Below the pieces are notes generated by a model that was not told the DNA's origin, did no database searches, and saw nothing but the letters and a program-made list of their open reading frames with translations. The position numbers and the translations under genes are program-made. From Streptomyces xanthochromogenes (GTDB taxonomy: Bacteria > Actinomycetota > Actinomycetes > Streptomycetales > Streptomycetaceae), in contig NZ_BMUZ01000012.1 of NCBI RefSeq assembly GCF_014650455.1, positions 62,001-126,000 of the forward strand: DNA of 64,000 nucleotides, given 5' to 3'. Below are positions 24,090 to 31,572 of this stretch, in pieces (within the stretch, counting starts at the first letter, position 1; each line of letters begins with the position of its first letter).

Positions 24090-24134
24090 CGGCCCGGACG
24101 GAGGCGGCCCGGACCGAGACGGCCCGGACCGAGA
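24090..24134. repeat. 15-bp GC-rich tandem repeat
   Basis: Two exact copies of CGGCCCGGACCGAGA (24105-24119, 24120-24134) follow one diverged copy (24090-24104). They lie in the 222-nt non-coding gap between the ImuB-like gene and the lipoprotein gene. Likely replication slippage; no other function is apparent. Confidence 0.7.
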
Positions 24135-24184
24135 CGGCCGAGGCGGCCTGAGCCGAGAGGGCCCGCGGCGGGTGGCGGCGCGCC

Positions 24185-24880
24185 TCAGGAAGCCAGTCGC
24201 TTCTTGACGTCCGCCGCCTGCGGGCCGGAATCGACGGCCGGGATCTTCCAGCGGTTCTCCGCCCCGGTGGCGTCCGTGTAGACGAGCGTGCCGCCGCCCT
24301 TGGCCTGATCCGGTGTCAGGTCGAAGACCTCGGAACGCAGCTGGGACGTCCCCGGCTCGATCCTGCCGACGCCGTCGTATCCGCTCACCCGGACCTTGGA
24401 CGCGCTGCCGTTGCCCTCGGCGACGCTCTGTCCGTCGGCGGCGATCCAACGCCAGCCTCCCTTGGTGCCGCCCGCGCTCGCGGGCTCCTCGTCCGCGGCG
24501 TTCGCGGTCAGCGAGGCGTCCTTGGTGGTGATGACGGCGAAGGTGCCGAACCGTGCTGTCGTGCCATCTCCCTCCTTGGTGTAGACGACGGTGGTCGGGG
24601 TGATCTCCAGGATGCCGACGAGCTTGGTCCCGACGGTCCGGGACGGCAGGCCGAGCGCGAGCGCGCTCTGCCCGGCCCCGGGGTCCGAACTCGACGTCCC
24701 CGAGCCGTTCCCCGGGGTGGCGGCGGGCGAGGACGCGGTGGCGGACGGCTGCCCGGCGGTGGACGCGGAGGCGGACGGATGGCTGTCGGTGCCACCCCCT
24801 CCGGGACCGCAGGCGGTCAGGGCGAGGCAGGCGGTGGCGACAGAGGCGGCGGCAGCGATCGCGAACAGGGTCTTGCGCAT
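24185..24880 (-). CDS. Secreted lipoprotein of unknown function
   Basis: 231 aa from ATG 24880, with GGGGGGAA 5-12 nt upstream; an upstream in-frame ATG would add five residues. The signal peptide RKTLFAIAAAASVATACLALTAC ends in a lipobox (L-T-A-C), so the mature protein is acylated at that Cys. A Ser/Ala/Pro/Thr-rich linker of about 45 residues follows, then a compact globular domain (LGLPSRTVGTKLVGILEITPTTVVYTKEG to the end) of mostly beta character with VKVRVSGYDG-like strands. I do not recognise the domain. Proteins of this layout are often small exported lipoproteins of Streptomyces with no assigned role. Confidence 0.75.
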   Translation of the reverse strand: MRKTLFAIAAAASVATACLALTACGPGGGGTDSHPSASASTAGQPSATASSPAATPGNGSGTSSSDPGAGQSALALGLPSRTVGTKLVGILEITPTTVVYTKEGDGTTARFGTFAVITTKDASLTANAADEEPASAGGTKGGWRWIAADGQSVAEGNGSASKVRVSGYDGVGRIEPGTSQLRSEVFDLTPDQAKGGGTLVYTDATGAENRWKIPAVDSGPQAADVKKRLAS

Positions 24881-25033
24881 TGGTTCCCCCCAAGGCATTG
24901 GCACTCGCGCGAACGTACCGCGATGGAGGGGGCACCCAGCGTGAAGTGACCGTACTGGGACGAACGGGCGCCCTGTCGTTGCGAACTCCCGACAACCGGG
25001 GCCTGGTTGAGAGGAATCCGGCTGCCCGCCCCC

Positions 25034-25771
25034 TTACGCTCCCGAGGCCAGGCGGGCACCTCCGTCCACCGTCAGGACGACGCCGGTCGTGAAGCCGTTG
25101 CCCACCAGGAAGGAGATCGCGTCCGCGATGTCCTCGGGGCGGCCGCAGCGGCCGGCCGGAGTGGACTTGGCGTAGGCAGCGAAGGTCTCCGCCTTGGCCT
25201 CCTCGTCCATCCAGTCCCACCACGGGGTGTCCACCACCCCCGGCGACACCGCGTTGAAACGGACCGGGGCCAGCTCGACGGCCAGGACCGGGACCATGGC
25301 CGCCACCGAGGCGTTGACCGCGGCCAGGCCGGCCGTGCCGGGCATCGCGGCGCCCGCCGACGCGGCCGTCACGAAGGTGATGGATCCGGCGGGGGAGAGG
25401 ACGTCGAGCGCGGCCCGCGCGGTGAGGCTGTGCGCGATCAGCTTGCCCTCGCTCGCCTCGCGCAGGGCGTCCGTGGCCACCGAGCGGAACGGCCCGGCGG
25501 CCGTCGAGCCCGTGGCGGCGATCACGACATGGTCGACCCGGCCGAGGCCCGCGAAGAACTCCTGCGTGGCCGTCTCGTCCCGGGCGTCCACGACCGAGCC
25601 GCTCGCCGTGCCCGACGCGCCCTCGATCGCGGTCAGTTCGGCCAGCGCGGCCCGCAGTCGCTCGGGGTCGCGGCCGGTGACGACGACGTCCCGCCCCGCG
25701 CCGAGCTGACGGCGCGCCGTCTCCAGGCCGATGCCGGAGGTGCCGCCGACGATCACAACTCGCTCATTCAT
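25034..25771 (-). CDS. Atypical short-chain dehydrogenase/reductase
   Basis: 245 aa from ATG 25771 (MNERVVIVGG); reading further upstream runs into the divergent promoter. The NAD(P)-binding glycine motif is intact (GGTSGIG), as are the classical-SDR DxR after strand 2 (TGRDPER), the NAAG-equivalent (AATGS) and the C-terminal VSPGVVDTPWW and GG-x-L-TVDGGARL ends. The catalytic Y-x-x-x-K is replaced: the helix reads GTAGLAAVNASV, with Leu and Asn in those places. It may therefore be a binding or regulatory protein, or use other residues. It is divergent from a TetR-family gene that probably represses it. Confidence 0.85.
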   Translation of the reverse strand: MNERVVIVGGTSGIGLETARRQLGAGRDVVVTGRDPERLRAALAELTAIEGASGTASGSVVDARDETATQEFFAGLGRVDHVVIAATGSTAAGPFRSVATDALREASEGKLIAHSLTARAALDVLSPAGSITFVTAASAGAAMPGTAGLAAVNASVAAMVPVLAVELAPVRFNAVSPGVVDTPWWDWMDEEAKAETFAAYAKSTPAGRCGRPEDIADAISFLVGNGFTTGVVLTVDGGARLASGA

Positions 25772-25793
25772 GGTGCGCGTCCTTCCAGGCCCT

Positions 25794-25829
25794 CTCGTAC
25801 GGGCCTCCGTGCTCGTACGGGCCTCCGTG
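25794..25829. repeat. Perfect 18-bp tandem duplication
   Basis: CTCGTACGGGCCTCCGTG occurs twice with no spacer (25794-25811 and 25812-25829), 23 nt upstream of the SDR start codon in the SDR/TetR divergent region. It may place two regulator half-sites in series or be a slippage product. Confidence 0.75.
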
Positions 25830-25844
25830 CTTTTCGAGGCTCGC

Positions 25845-25884
25845 TGTCTCGTAAAGAGTATTCCGAGGCAGGGTGTCTTGTAAA
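25845..25884. promoter_or_regulatory. Direct-repeat operator candidate for the SDR/TetR pair
   Basis: TGTCTCGTAAA (25845-25855) and TGTCTTGTAAA (25874-25884) are near-identical 11-mers 29 nt apart, just before the TetR ATG (25893). Short direct repeats next to a TetR gene suggest its binding sites. The second copy lies where the TetR -10 or leader would be. Confidence 0.4.
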
Positions 25885-25892
25885 CTGTCCCC

Positions 25893-26540
25893 ATGAAGAA
25901 AATCGAGAACGGGTCGGGTGCCGAGCCGGCCGACGGCTCGCCACCCCGCGGCCGCCCCCGCAGCGAGACAGCCAGGCGCTCGGTGCTCGACGCGGCCCTT
26001 GAGCTCTGCCGGCGCGACGGCTACCAGGAGTTGACGATCAAGGGCATCGCGGACGAGGCCCAGGTCGGCCGGCAGACGGTCTACCGCTGGTGGCCCACCA
26101 AGCAGGACGTGCTGCTCGAAGTCCTGACCGAGCTTCCGCACCGCAGCCAGGCCGAGCTCTTCCCCGACACGGGGGACGTGTACCGCGACATCGAGGAGCT
26201 GCTCGGCCACACCTTCCGGCTGACCCGCGGCGCCATCGGCCGGGCCGTCGTCGGCCTGATGGCCGACGCGCAGGCGGACGCCTCGCTCGCGCTCAGGCTC
26301 CAGGCGGAGGTGATCGCGCCGCGGCGGGCCGCGCTGCGCGAAATCCTCGAACGGGGCGTGGCGCGCGGCGAGTTGAGGCAGGACGGGCCCGCCTCCCTCG
26401 ACCTCGCGGTCGACTTCGCGTTCGGAGTGATGTGGTACCGCCTCCTCAGCGGACACGCCCCGGTCGACGGCCCGCTCGCCCAGGAGATCGCCGCCGCGCT
26501 CGGCCCGCTCCTCGGAAGCGGGGCCGCGCGACGAGGCTGA
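25893..26540 (+). CDS. TetR/AcrR family transcriptional regulator
   Basis: 215 aa. Basic N-terminal arm (PPRGRPRSETARRSVLDAALELC), then the TetR helix-turn-helix: YQELTIKGIADEAQVGRQTVYRWWPTKQDVL. The ligand domain resembles the TetR_C_16-type group (VIAPRRAALREILERGVARGEL). It diverges from the atypical SDR gene with 121 nt between start codons. It probably represses that gene and itself through the repeats in that gap (inference). The ATG at 25893 has no strong ribosome site, and the tail extends a little past the usual family end. The ligand is unknown. Confidence 0.9.
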   Translation: MKKIENGSGAEPADGSPPRGRPRSETARRSVLDAALELCRRDGYQELTIKGIADEAQVGRQTVYRWWPTKQDVLLEVLTELPHRSQAELFPDTGDVYRDIEELLGHTFRLTRGAIGRAVVGLMADAQADASLALRLQAEVIAPRRAALREILERGVARGELRQDGPASLDLAVDFAFGVMWYRLLSGHAPVDGPLAQEIAAALGPLLGSGAARRG

Positions 26541-26684
26541 CGTACACGATCGGGCAGGACCGGGCCGGGCCGGGCGGACGGGCCGTGCGGCTCACCGTCG
26601 CGTGGGTGCGAGGTGGCGCGGGGGGCCGGCGTCCCCGCGCGCGCCCGATCGGGGAAGCGCCCCAGCGGGCGGCGCGACAGTTTT

Positions 26685-26725
26685 TTACCGACGCGTAACT
26701 TCACTCCTGGGCTACCCGTGCGTAA
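26685..26725. promoter_or_regulatory. Two related dyad motifs upstream of the lipase gene
   Basis: TTACCGACGCGTAA (26685-26698) and CTACCCGTGCGTAA (26712-26725) share a (T/C)TACC-N4-GCGTAA pattern, 27 nt apart, 109-149 nt before the lipase start. The TTAC/GTAA ends make each a partial palindrome. They may bind a lipid-responsive regulator. The rest of the 293-nt gap shows only a T6 run (26681-26686). Confidence 0.35.
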
Positions 26726-26833
26726 TTTGGCGTGAGCACGCCCCGTACATACCCAGTACGGCACTCACTTGTGGTCCGGGCCGCAGGGCGAATCCCCCAT
26801 CGCAACTCCCTTGAGCCGCAAGGAGATCACCCG

Positions 26834-27694
26834 ATGCTGCCCTGGAAACGTGTGCTCAGACCGCTGTCGGCGCTGTTGCTCGCCGCCGCGGCCTCGCTCG
26901 CCCCGGCCACCGCCGCGCACGCCCAGTCCGCGCCGAGCAGTGGCTGGAACAACTACTCCTGCAAGCCGTCCGCCGCCCACCCCCGGCCCGTCGTCCTGGT
27001 GCACGGCACCTTCGGCAACGGCACCGACAACTGGCTGGCCCTCGCGCCGTACCTGGTCGACCGCGGTTACTGCGTCTTCTCCCTCGACTACGGCCAGCTC
27101 CCCGGGGTTCCGCTCTTCGACGGCCTCGGGCCCATCGACAAGTCGGCCGCCCAGCTCGCCACCTTCGTCGACAAGGTGCTCGCCGCGACCGGCACGCCCA
27201 AGGCCGACCTGGTGGGCCACTCGCAGGGCGGCATGATGCCGCGCTGGTACCTGAAGTTCCTCGGCGGCGCCTCCAAGGTCAACGCGCTCGTCGGCATCGC
27301 CCCCGACAACCACGGCACCACCCTCGACGGCCTCACCCAGCTGCTGCCCTACTTCCCGGGCGCCCAGGACCTGTTGACGCTCGCCACCCCCGGGCTAGCC
27401 GACCAGATCGCCGGATCGCCCTTCGTCACCAGGCTGAACCAGGGCGGCGACACCGTCCCCGGAGTTCACTACACGGTCATCGCGACCAAGTACGACGAGG
27501 TGGTCACCCCGTACCGCACGCAGTTCCTCGACGGCCCCGACGTCCACAACGTCCTCATCCAGGACAAGTGCGCGCTCGACCTCTCCGAGCACGTGGCGAT
27601 CGGTCTCACCGACCGCGTCACCTACCACGAGGTGACCAACGCACTGGATCCCGCGCACGCCACCCCCACCACCTGCGCCTCCGTCGTCGGCTGA
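26834..27694 (+). CDS. Secreted lipase/esterase (Lipase_2/EstA-like)
   Basis: 286 aa from ATG 26834 with CAAGGAGATC 4-13 nt upstream; the frame is open further up, but only this start gives a proper signal peptide (residues 1-about 31, ending TAAHAQS). The mature enzyme is an alpha/beta hydrolase: oxyanion loop VLVHGTFGNGTDNW, nucleophile GHSQGG, Asp in ATKYDEVVTPY, His in DLSEHVAIG. Cysteines pair near the N and C termini (NYSCK, YCVF, DKCAL, TTCAS). This is the Lipase_2 group of extracellular triacylglycerol lipases/esterases. It is monocistronic, with a strong terminator after it. Confidence 0.92.
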   Translation: MLPWKRVLRPLSALLLAAAASLAPATAAHAQSAPSSGWNNYSCKPSAAHPRPVVLVHGTFGNGTDNWLALAPYLVDRGYCVFSLDYGQLPGVPLFDGLGPIDKSAAQLATFVDKVLAATGTPKADLVGHSQGGMMPRWYLKFLGGASKVNALVGIAPDNHGTTLDGLTQLLPYFPGAQDLLTLATPGLADQIAGSPFVTRLNQGGDTVPGVHYTVIATKYDEVVTPYRTQFLDGPDVHNVLIQDKCALDLSEHVAIGLTDRVTYHEVTNALDPAHATPTTCASVVG

Positions 27695-27724
27695 CCCACC
27701 ATCGAACCGGCCCGCCCCCACGCG

Positions 27725-27757
27725 ACCGCCCCCTCCCGGGATCCGGGAGGGGGCGGT
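27725..27757. terminator. Bidirectional terminator between the lipase and LPMO genes
   Basis: ACCGCCCCCTCCCGG and CCGGGAGGGGGCGGT form a perfect 15-bp stem with a GAT loop. It sits between two convergent genes, 31 nt after the lipase stop and 16 nt after the LPMO stop (read on the minus strand), and can serve both. Confidence 0.9.
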
Positions 27758-27773
27758 GTGGCGTGCGTGTGGG

Positions 27774-28841
27774 TCAGCGGCCGTGGCGGCCCGCGGTCAC
27801 GGCCTTGCGGCGGAGCGTCCCGAAGAACGCCGCGGCACCCACGGCGATCGCGCCCGCGCCGCCGATGGCGAGGTACGGGGTGCTGCTGTCGCCCCCGGTC
27901 TCCGCGAGGTTCTGCGTACCGGCCGGGCCGGAGCCGCCCGTGCCGGAACCGCCCGTCGTGGCGACCGGGTTGCTCGCCGCGGCTCCGTCCGGCTGCGGCT
28001 GGTTGCCGACGGCGGCCTCCGGCGCCGCGGCCGGAGCGGTGCTCGGCTGCGTGCCCGGGGTGGCGCCGTCGTGGTGGTGCTGGACCGTCGACTTGGCTTC
28101 GCCGTCCGCGATCTCCTGGTCGGTGGGCGCGGAAGGCGCCGGCGCCGGAGCGCCCGCCGTACCGCTGTCCTTGCCGAAGACCACGTCGGAGCAGGTGTAG
28201 AAGGCCTCCGGGCTGTCCGAGCGCTGCCAGATCGAGTAGATCAGGTGGCGGCCGGACCGGGCCGGGATCTTCCCGTCGAAGACGTAGTCGCCACCCTGCA
28301 TCGGCGGGTCGGTGACCTTGACGAACGGAGTCGCCTCCAGGTCCGACCACTTGAGCGGCTTCGACGGGTCGTAGCCGTCCTTGGTGATGTACAGCTCGAA
28401 CGAGCCCTTGTGCGGGGCCGTTCCCTTGTAGTGGAAGGTGTGGTCGCCCGCCGACAGCTTGCTGGCCGGCCAGTCCGCACGCGGCAGGTCGAGCCCCTTG
28501 TACTTGTCGTTGCCGCCGCTGCACAGCTGACCGTCCGGGATGATCTCCTTCGACTTGCCCGCGGCGTTGGCCATGTTCACCGCGGCCCAGTCGTAGAAGG
28601 CCTGCGCGCCACTGGCCGCCACGGCCGCCTTGCACGCGGCGGACTTCGGGCTCTCCGGACCCTCCGCGTAACAGGCCGAGACCCGGCTGACCGGGTCCGT
28701 CATGGAACCGTGGGCCGCGGCGGGCCCGGCCGCGAGCCCGGTCAGGGCGAGCGGCACGAAGCCGACTGCGGCGACGACGGCGGCCCTGCGCCGACGGGGA
28801 CCCCGCTGCTCGGACGCGGTGGAGAGCTGGGGGAAGGTCAT
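27774..28841 (-). CDS. AA10 lytic polysaccharide monooxygenase, sortase-anchored
   Basis: 355 aa. Twin-arginine-rich signal peptide (RRRRAAVVAAVGFVPLAL) cleaved before His44 in AAAHGSMTDPVSR, which becomes the N-terminal copper ligand. The second His-brace histidine is in GTAPHKGSFELYITKDGYDP. The catalytic domain runs to about residue 225 (SIWQRSDSPEAFYTCSDV). A Pro/Ala/Thr/Gly linker of about 90 aa follows, then LAETGG, a hydrophobic helix and RRK. LAXTG is the class E sortase signal of Streptomyces chaplins, so the enzyme should be fixed to the wall. It oxidatively cleaves chitin or cellulose; the substrate cannot be told by eye. No carbohydrate-binding module is present. Confidence 0.92.
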   Translation of the reverse strand: MTFPQLSTASEQRGPRRRRAAVVAAVGFVPLALTGLAAGPAAAHGSMTDPVSRVSACYAEGPESPKSAACKAAVAASGAQAFYDWAAVNMANAAGKSKEIIPDGQLCSGGNDKYKGLDLPRADWPASKLSAGDHTFHYKGTAPHKGSFELYITKDGYDPSKPLKWSDLEATPFVKVTDPPMQGGDYVFDGKIPARSGRHLIYSIWQRSDSPEAFYTCSDVVFGKDSGTAGAPAPAPSAPTDQEIADGEAKSTVQHHHDGATPGTQPSTAPAAAPEAAVGNQPQPDGAAASNPVATTGGSGTGGSGPAGTQNLAETGGDSSTPYLAIGGAGAIAVGAAAFFGTLRRKAVTAGRHGR

Positions 28842-29034
28842 CGTGACGTACTCCTTCGATGGTGCACGGGCATGGGGTGCGTGGGGGTTCGCGACTGCCG
28901 GAAGTCCCGTCCGGCGATCAGCACGCTAGCCCCAAGAAACCCCGAAATCCCCTGCTGGGAGCGGGTGATGGCCATCCTTATGGTCGCTTTAAGGACCCAC
29001 TCAGAAGCGATTAAGAACGGTCCCGCCCGCGACG

Positions 29035-29040
29035 TACCGT
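29035..29040 (+). promoter_or_regulatory. Leaderless -10 (TACCGT) of the GNAT gene at 29047
   Basis: TACCGT fits TANNNT and ends 6 nt before the ATG at 29047. No ribosome site precedes that ATG, so the mRNA is probably leaderless. A poor -35 candidate lies in TTAAGA near 29011-29016. Confidence 0.4.
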
Positions 29041-29046
29041 GGTGCC

Positions 29047-29523
29047 ATGAACGAGGAGATCAGGCTCGCGAACGCCGACGACGTACCCCGCGTGAAGGAG
29101 GTCACCGACGCCGCCTATCACCCCTACATCGCCCGCATCGGCGTCGTGCCCGCGCCCATGGAGGCCGACCACGCGGCGAACGTCGCGGCGGGGCGCGTCT
29201 TCGTCGCGGGCGAGCCGGTCGTCGGCGTCCTGGTCCTCGTGGCGGAGCCCGACCACCTCTTCCTCGACTCGGTCTCCGTGCATCCGGACGTCAGGGGCAC
29301 GGGACTCGGGCGCCGCCTGCTGCACTTCGTGGACGACCACGCGCGGGCGCTCGGCCTGCCCGAGGTCCGGCTCTACACCAACGCGCTGATGTGGGAGAAC
29401 CAGGAGATCTATCCGCGGTACGGATACGAACTCGTCGAGCGGCGTGTGGACGGGCCCTACGACCGCCTGAACTACCGCAAGGTACTGGCCGCGCGAGCCG
29501 GGGGTGGGACGGGCCGGGCCTGA
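29047..29523 (+). CDS. GNAT family N-acetyltransferase
   Basis: 158 aa. Acetyl-CoA-binding motif A reads LDSVSVHPDVRGTGLGRRLLHFVDDHARALGLPEVRLYTN, with the R/Q-x-x-G-x-G/A pattern as RGTGLG. Motif B follows as YPRYGYELVERR. The N terminus (IRLANADDVPRVKEVTDAAY) is typical of small-molecule acetyltransferases. It resembles phosphinothricin/aminoglycoside-like GNATs only in general, so the substrate is unknown. It is single or first of a pair with the methyltransferase gene 41 nt downstream. Confidence 0.88.
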   Translation: MNEEIRLANADDVPRVKEVTDAAYHPYIARIGVVPAPMEADHAANVAAGRVFVAGEPVVGVLVLVAEPDHLFLDSVSVHPDVRGTGLGRRLLHFVDDHARALGLPEVRLYTNALMWENQEIYPRYGYELVERRVDGPYDRLNYRKVLAARAGGGTGRA

Positions 29524-29564
29524 GTACGGGGCCGATTGTCAGTGGCGGCTGGCACGCTCAAGGC

Positions 29565-30236
29565 ATGGACATCGACTGGGACGAAGCCGCGGCCACCTTC
29601 GACGAGGAGCCCGACCACGGGCTGCTCGATCCCCTGGTGCGGGCGGCGTGGGACGAACGCCTGGGGGGCTGGCTGCCGGAGCGCGCGGGCGAGTTCCTCG
29701 ACCTCGGGTGCGGCACCGGAAGCCTGTCGCTGCTCGCCGCTGCCCGGGGCCACCGCGTCACGGCCGTCGACCTCTCGCCCCGGATGGCCGAGCTGGCCCG
29801 TGCCAAGCTGGCCGGCACCGGTGCCGAGGTGCTGACCGGGGACGCGGCACGGCCGCCCGTCGGGGGCCGCACCTTCGACGCGATCCTGGCCCGGCACGTG
29901 GTGTGGGCCCTGCCCGACCCCGAGGCCGCGCTGCGGCACTGGTGGTCCCTGCTGTGCCCGGGCGGCCGGCTGATCCTGATCGAGGGGGTGTGGGGCGACG
30001 CGGGCATAACCGCCGAGCGTCTCACCGGGGCCCTCGCCCCGTTGAGCGTCGAGGCGCGTTACGAACGGCTTTCGGGGGACGCGCGGTTGTGGGGGCGCGA
30101 GGTGGACGACGAGCGGTACGCGGTCGTTGCCACCGCCACCGCCACCGCCACCGCCACCGCCACCGCCACCGCCACCGCCACCGCCACCGCCACCGCCACC
30201 GCCACTGACCCAGGCGCAGCCCAAGCGAGGACGTAG
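29565..30236 (+). CDS. Class I SAM-dependent methyltransferase with (Ala-Thr)13 tail
   Basis: 223 aa from ATG 29565, where MDIDWDEAAATFD begins. Motif I is FLDLGCGTGSLSLLAA, with VTAVDLSPRMAELARAK after it and motif II/III LTGDAARPPVGGRTFDAILARHVVWALPDP, then PGGRLILIEGVWG. This is a UbiE/Methyltransf_11/25-type small-molecule methyltransferase. Normal family homology ends around DERYAVV. The C terminus is then extended by thirteen Ala-Thr dipeptides encoded by a hexanucleotide repeat, and by DPGAAQART. The extension is in frame, but its length may vary between isolates. Substrate unknown. Confidence 0.87.
   Translation: MDIDWDEAAATFDEEPDHGLLDPLVRAAWDERLGGWLPERAGEFLDLGCGTGSLSLLAAARGHRVTAVDLSPRMAELARAKLAGTGAEVLTGDAARPPVGGRTFDAILARHVVWALPDPEAALRHWWSLLCPGGRLILIEGVWGDAGITAERLTGALAPLSVEARYERLSGDARLWGREVDDERYAVVATATATATATATATATATATATATATDPGAAQART
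30129..30206. repeat. (GCCACC)13 hexanucleotide microsatellite
   Basis: Twelve exact GCCACC units and a final GCCACT, 78 bp with no interruption, lie inside the 3' end of the methyltransferase gene and encode (Ala-Thr)13. Because the unit is six bases, gain or loss of copies keeps the frame. Confidence 0.97.
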
Positions 30237-30321
30237 ACGCCGACACCGCGGGCGTGGCCCGACGGCGGGTGCCCGTGACCGGAGAAGAGGGGGCCGATCG
30301 CGGACGGCCGGTCGGTGCCGC

Positions 30322-30828
30322 TCAGTCGATCAACGCCGTGAACCGGCCGAGTTTTGCCAGGAGTTCGAGCTCGTCGAGGGCCGCGATCGCACGGGCCGCC
30401 GCGTCGGGGTCCCGTTCGGCGAGCCCGCTCTCGGCGAACTCGTCCTCGTCCAGGCGCAGTACGGTCGCGCCGTCGGCCGACACCCAGAGGTCGAGGTCCA
30501 GGTCCTCCGCGATCAGCTCGCCGTCCCGGATCACCGCGGGCCGTGTGATGTCGCAGTACCAGCCCTTGAGCGCCGAGTCGGCGCCGCGGACCTCCTTCAC
30601 GGCGTACCAGCGGTCGCGCCAGTAGTGCTCGGTGAACACATCGCCCGGCTCGAACCGGACGAAGCCGAAGTCGCGGACGCCCTCGGCCGCCCAGGGGGCG
30701 ACGGCGGTCAGCCGGGTCCCGTCGTCGGACACCACCGACGCCGGGTAATGCAGCTTCGTGCGCCCGGCCTTGACCAGGACGATCGCAATACGGGTGCCGG
30801 CCTCGGCCGAACGCGCGGACGCGGACAT
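30322..30828 (-). CDS. DUF402 domain protein
   Basis: 168 aa from ATG 30828, chosen because GGAGG lies 8 nt upstream (GGAGGTACCGC-ATG); a longer start would absorb it. The DUF402 core reads GDVFTEHYWRDRWYAVKEV, then WYCDITRPAV and DLDLDLWVSADG, with the conserved D-x-D-x-D/W pattern that in FomD binds metal. It ends with a helical tail rich in Ala/Glu (AARAIAALDELELLAKLG). DUF402 members hydrolyse nucleotide-linked substrates: FomD hydrolyses cytidylyl phosphonates and others act on nucleoside diphosphates. The substrate here is unknown. It converges on the methyltransferase gene. Confidence 0.85.
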   Translation of the reverse strand: MSASARSAEAGTRIAIVLVKAGRTKLHYPASVVSDDGTRLTAVAPWAAEGVRDFGFVRFEPGDVFTEHYWRDRWYAVKEVRGADSALKGWYCDITRPAVIRDGELIAEDLDLDLWVSADGATVLRLDEDEFAESGLAERDPDAAARAIAALDELELLAKLGRFTALID

Positions 30829-31028
30829 GCGGTACCTCCGGGGTACGTGTCGGGTCACCGGAGTCCGGGCCGGTGGCCGAGCTCGGGTGATGGGCGGAGT
30901 TGCGTGATGGGCGGAGCTTGGAGCGGTCGCCGCACGGTACGCGGGGCCCTGGGCGGGCGCCTTCGATTTTCGGGACCGGCGCGCCCCGCGTGTTCTCGGC
31001 GGGCCCCGGCGCGGGGGAGAATCGGGCC

Positions 31029-31403
31029 GTGACCCTCAAGATCGTGATCGACCCGGGCGCGGCCACCGCGCCGTACGAGCAACTGCGTGCCCAGATCGCC
31101 GACCGGGCCCGCTCCGGGAAGCTGCCGGTGGGCTTCAAGCTGCCCACGGTCCGCGGCCTCGCCGAGGACCTCGGGCTCGCCGCGAACACGGTGGCCAAGG
31201 CCTATCGGGCCCTTGAGGCGGACGGGGTCATCGAGACCCGGGGCCGCAACGGCACGTTCGTCGCGGCGGCGGGGGACGCCTCGGAGCGGCTGGCGGCGGC
31301 CGCCGCGGCCACCTACGCGGGGGAGGCCCGCAGGCTCGGCCTCGGCCGGGAGGCCGCCCGCGCCGCCATCGAGGAAGCGCTGCGGGCGGCGTACGGGAAG
31401 TAG
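31029..31403 (+). CDS. GntR-family regulator, YtrA-like short form
   Basis: 124 aa from GTG 31029. GAGAAT ends 5 nt before it, a possible leaderless -10. The winged helix is typical of GntR: TAPYEQLRAQIADRARSGKLPVGFKLPTVRGLAEDLGLAANTVAKAYRALEADGVIETRGRNGTFV. Only about 45 residues follow the wing, with no FadR, HutC or MocR domain, which marks the YtrA subfamily. YtrA genes usually sit ahead of an ABC exporter operon; none is here, so the target is unknown. The 169 nt after the stop hold nothing I recognise. Confidence 0.9.
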   Translation: MTLKIVIDPGAATAPYEQLRAQIADRARSGKLPVGFKLPTVRGLAEDLGLAANTVAKAYRALEADGVIETRGRNGTFVAAAGDASERLAAAAAATYAGEARRLGLGREAARAAIEEALRAAYGK

Positions 31404-31572
31404 CCCCCCGCGACGCCGGACCGAGCTCATTCGGGGCCGGGCCGCACAGCAGCCCCGGCCCGGACCGCGGGTGGTACCGGTCCGGGCTGCCGACACAGGC
31501 CCGGCGCGGGCCCGGGCTGCCGGGGCCGACGCAGGCGCGGACCGCAGATACAGCCGGGCTACAGCCGCCGGG

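Noticed and set aside
28842..29046. DasR-type site upstream of the LPMO gene
   Set aside because: No match to the ACTGGTCTAGACCAGT-like pattern was found by reading the 205-nt gap.
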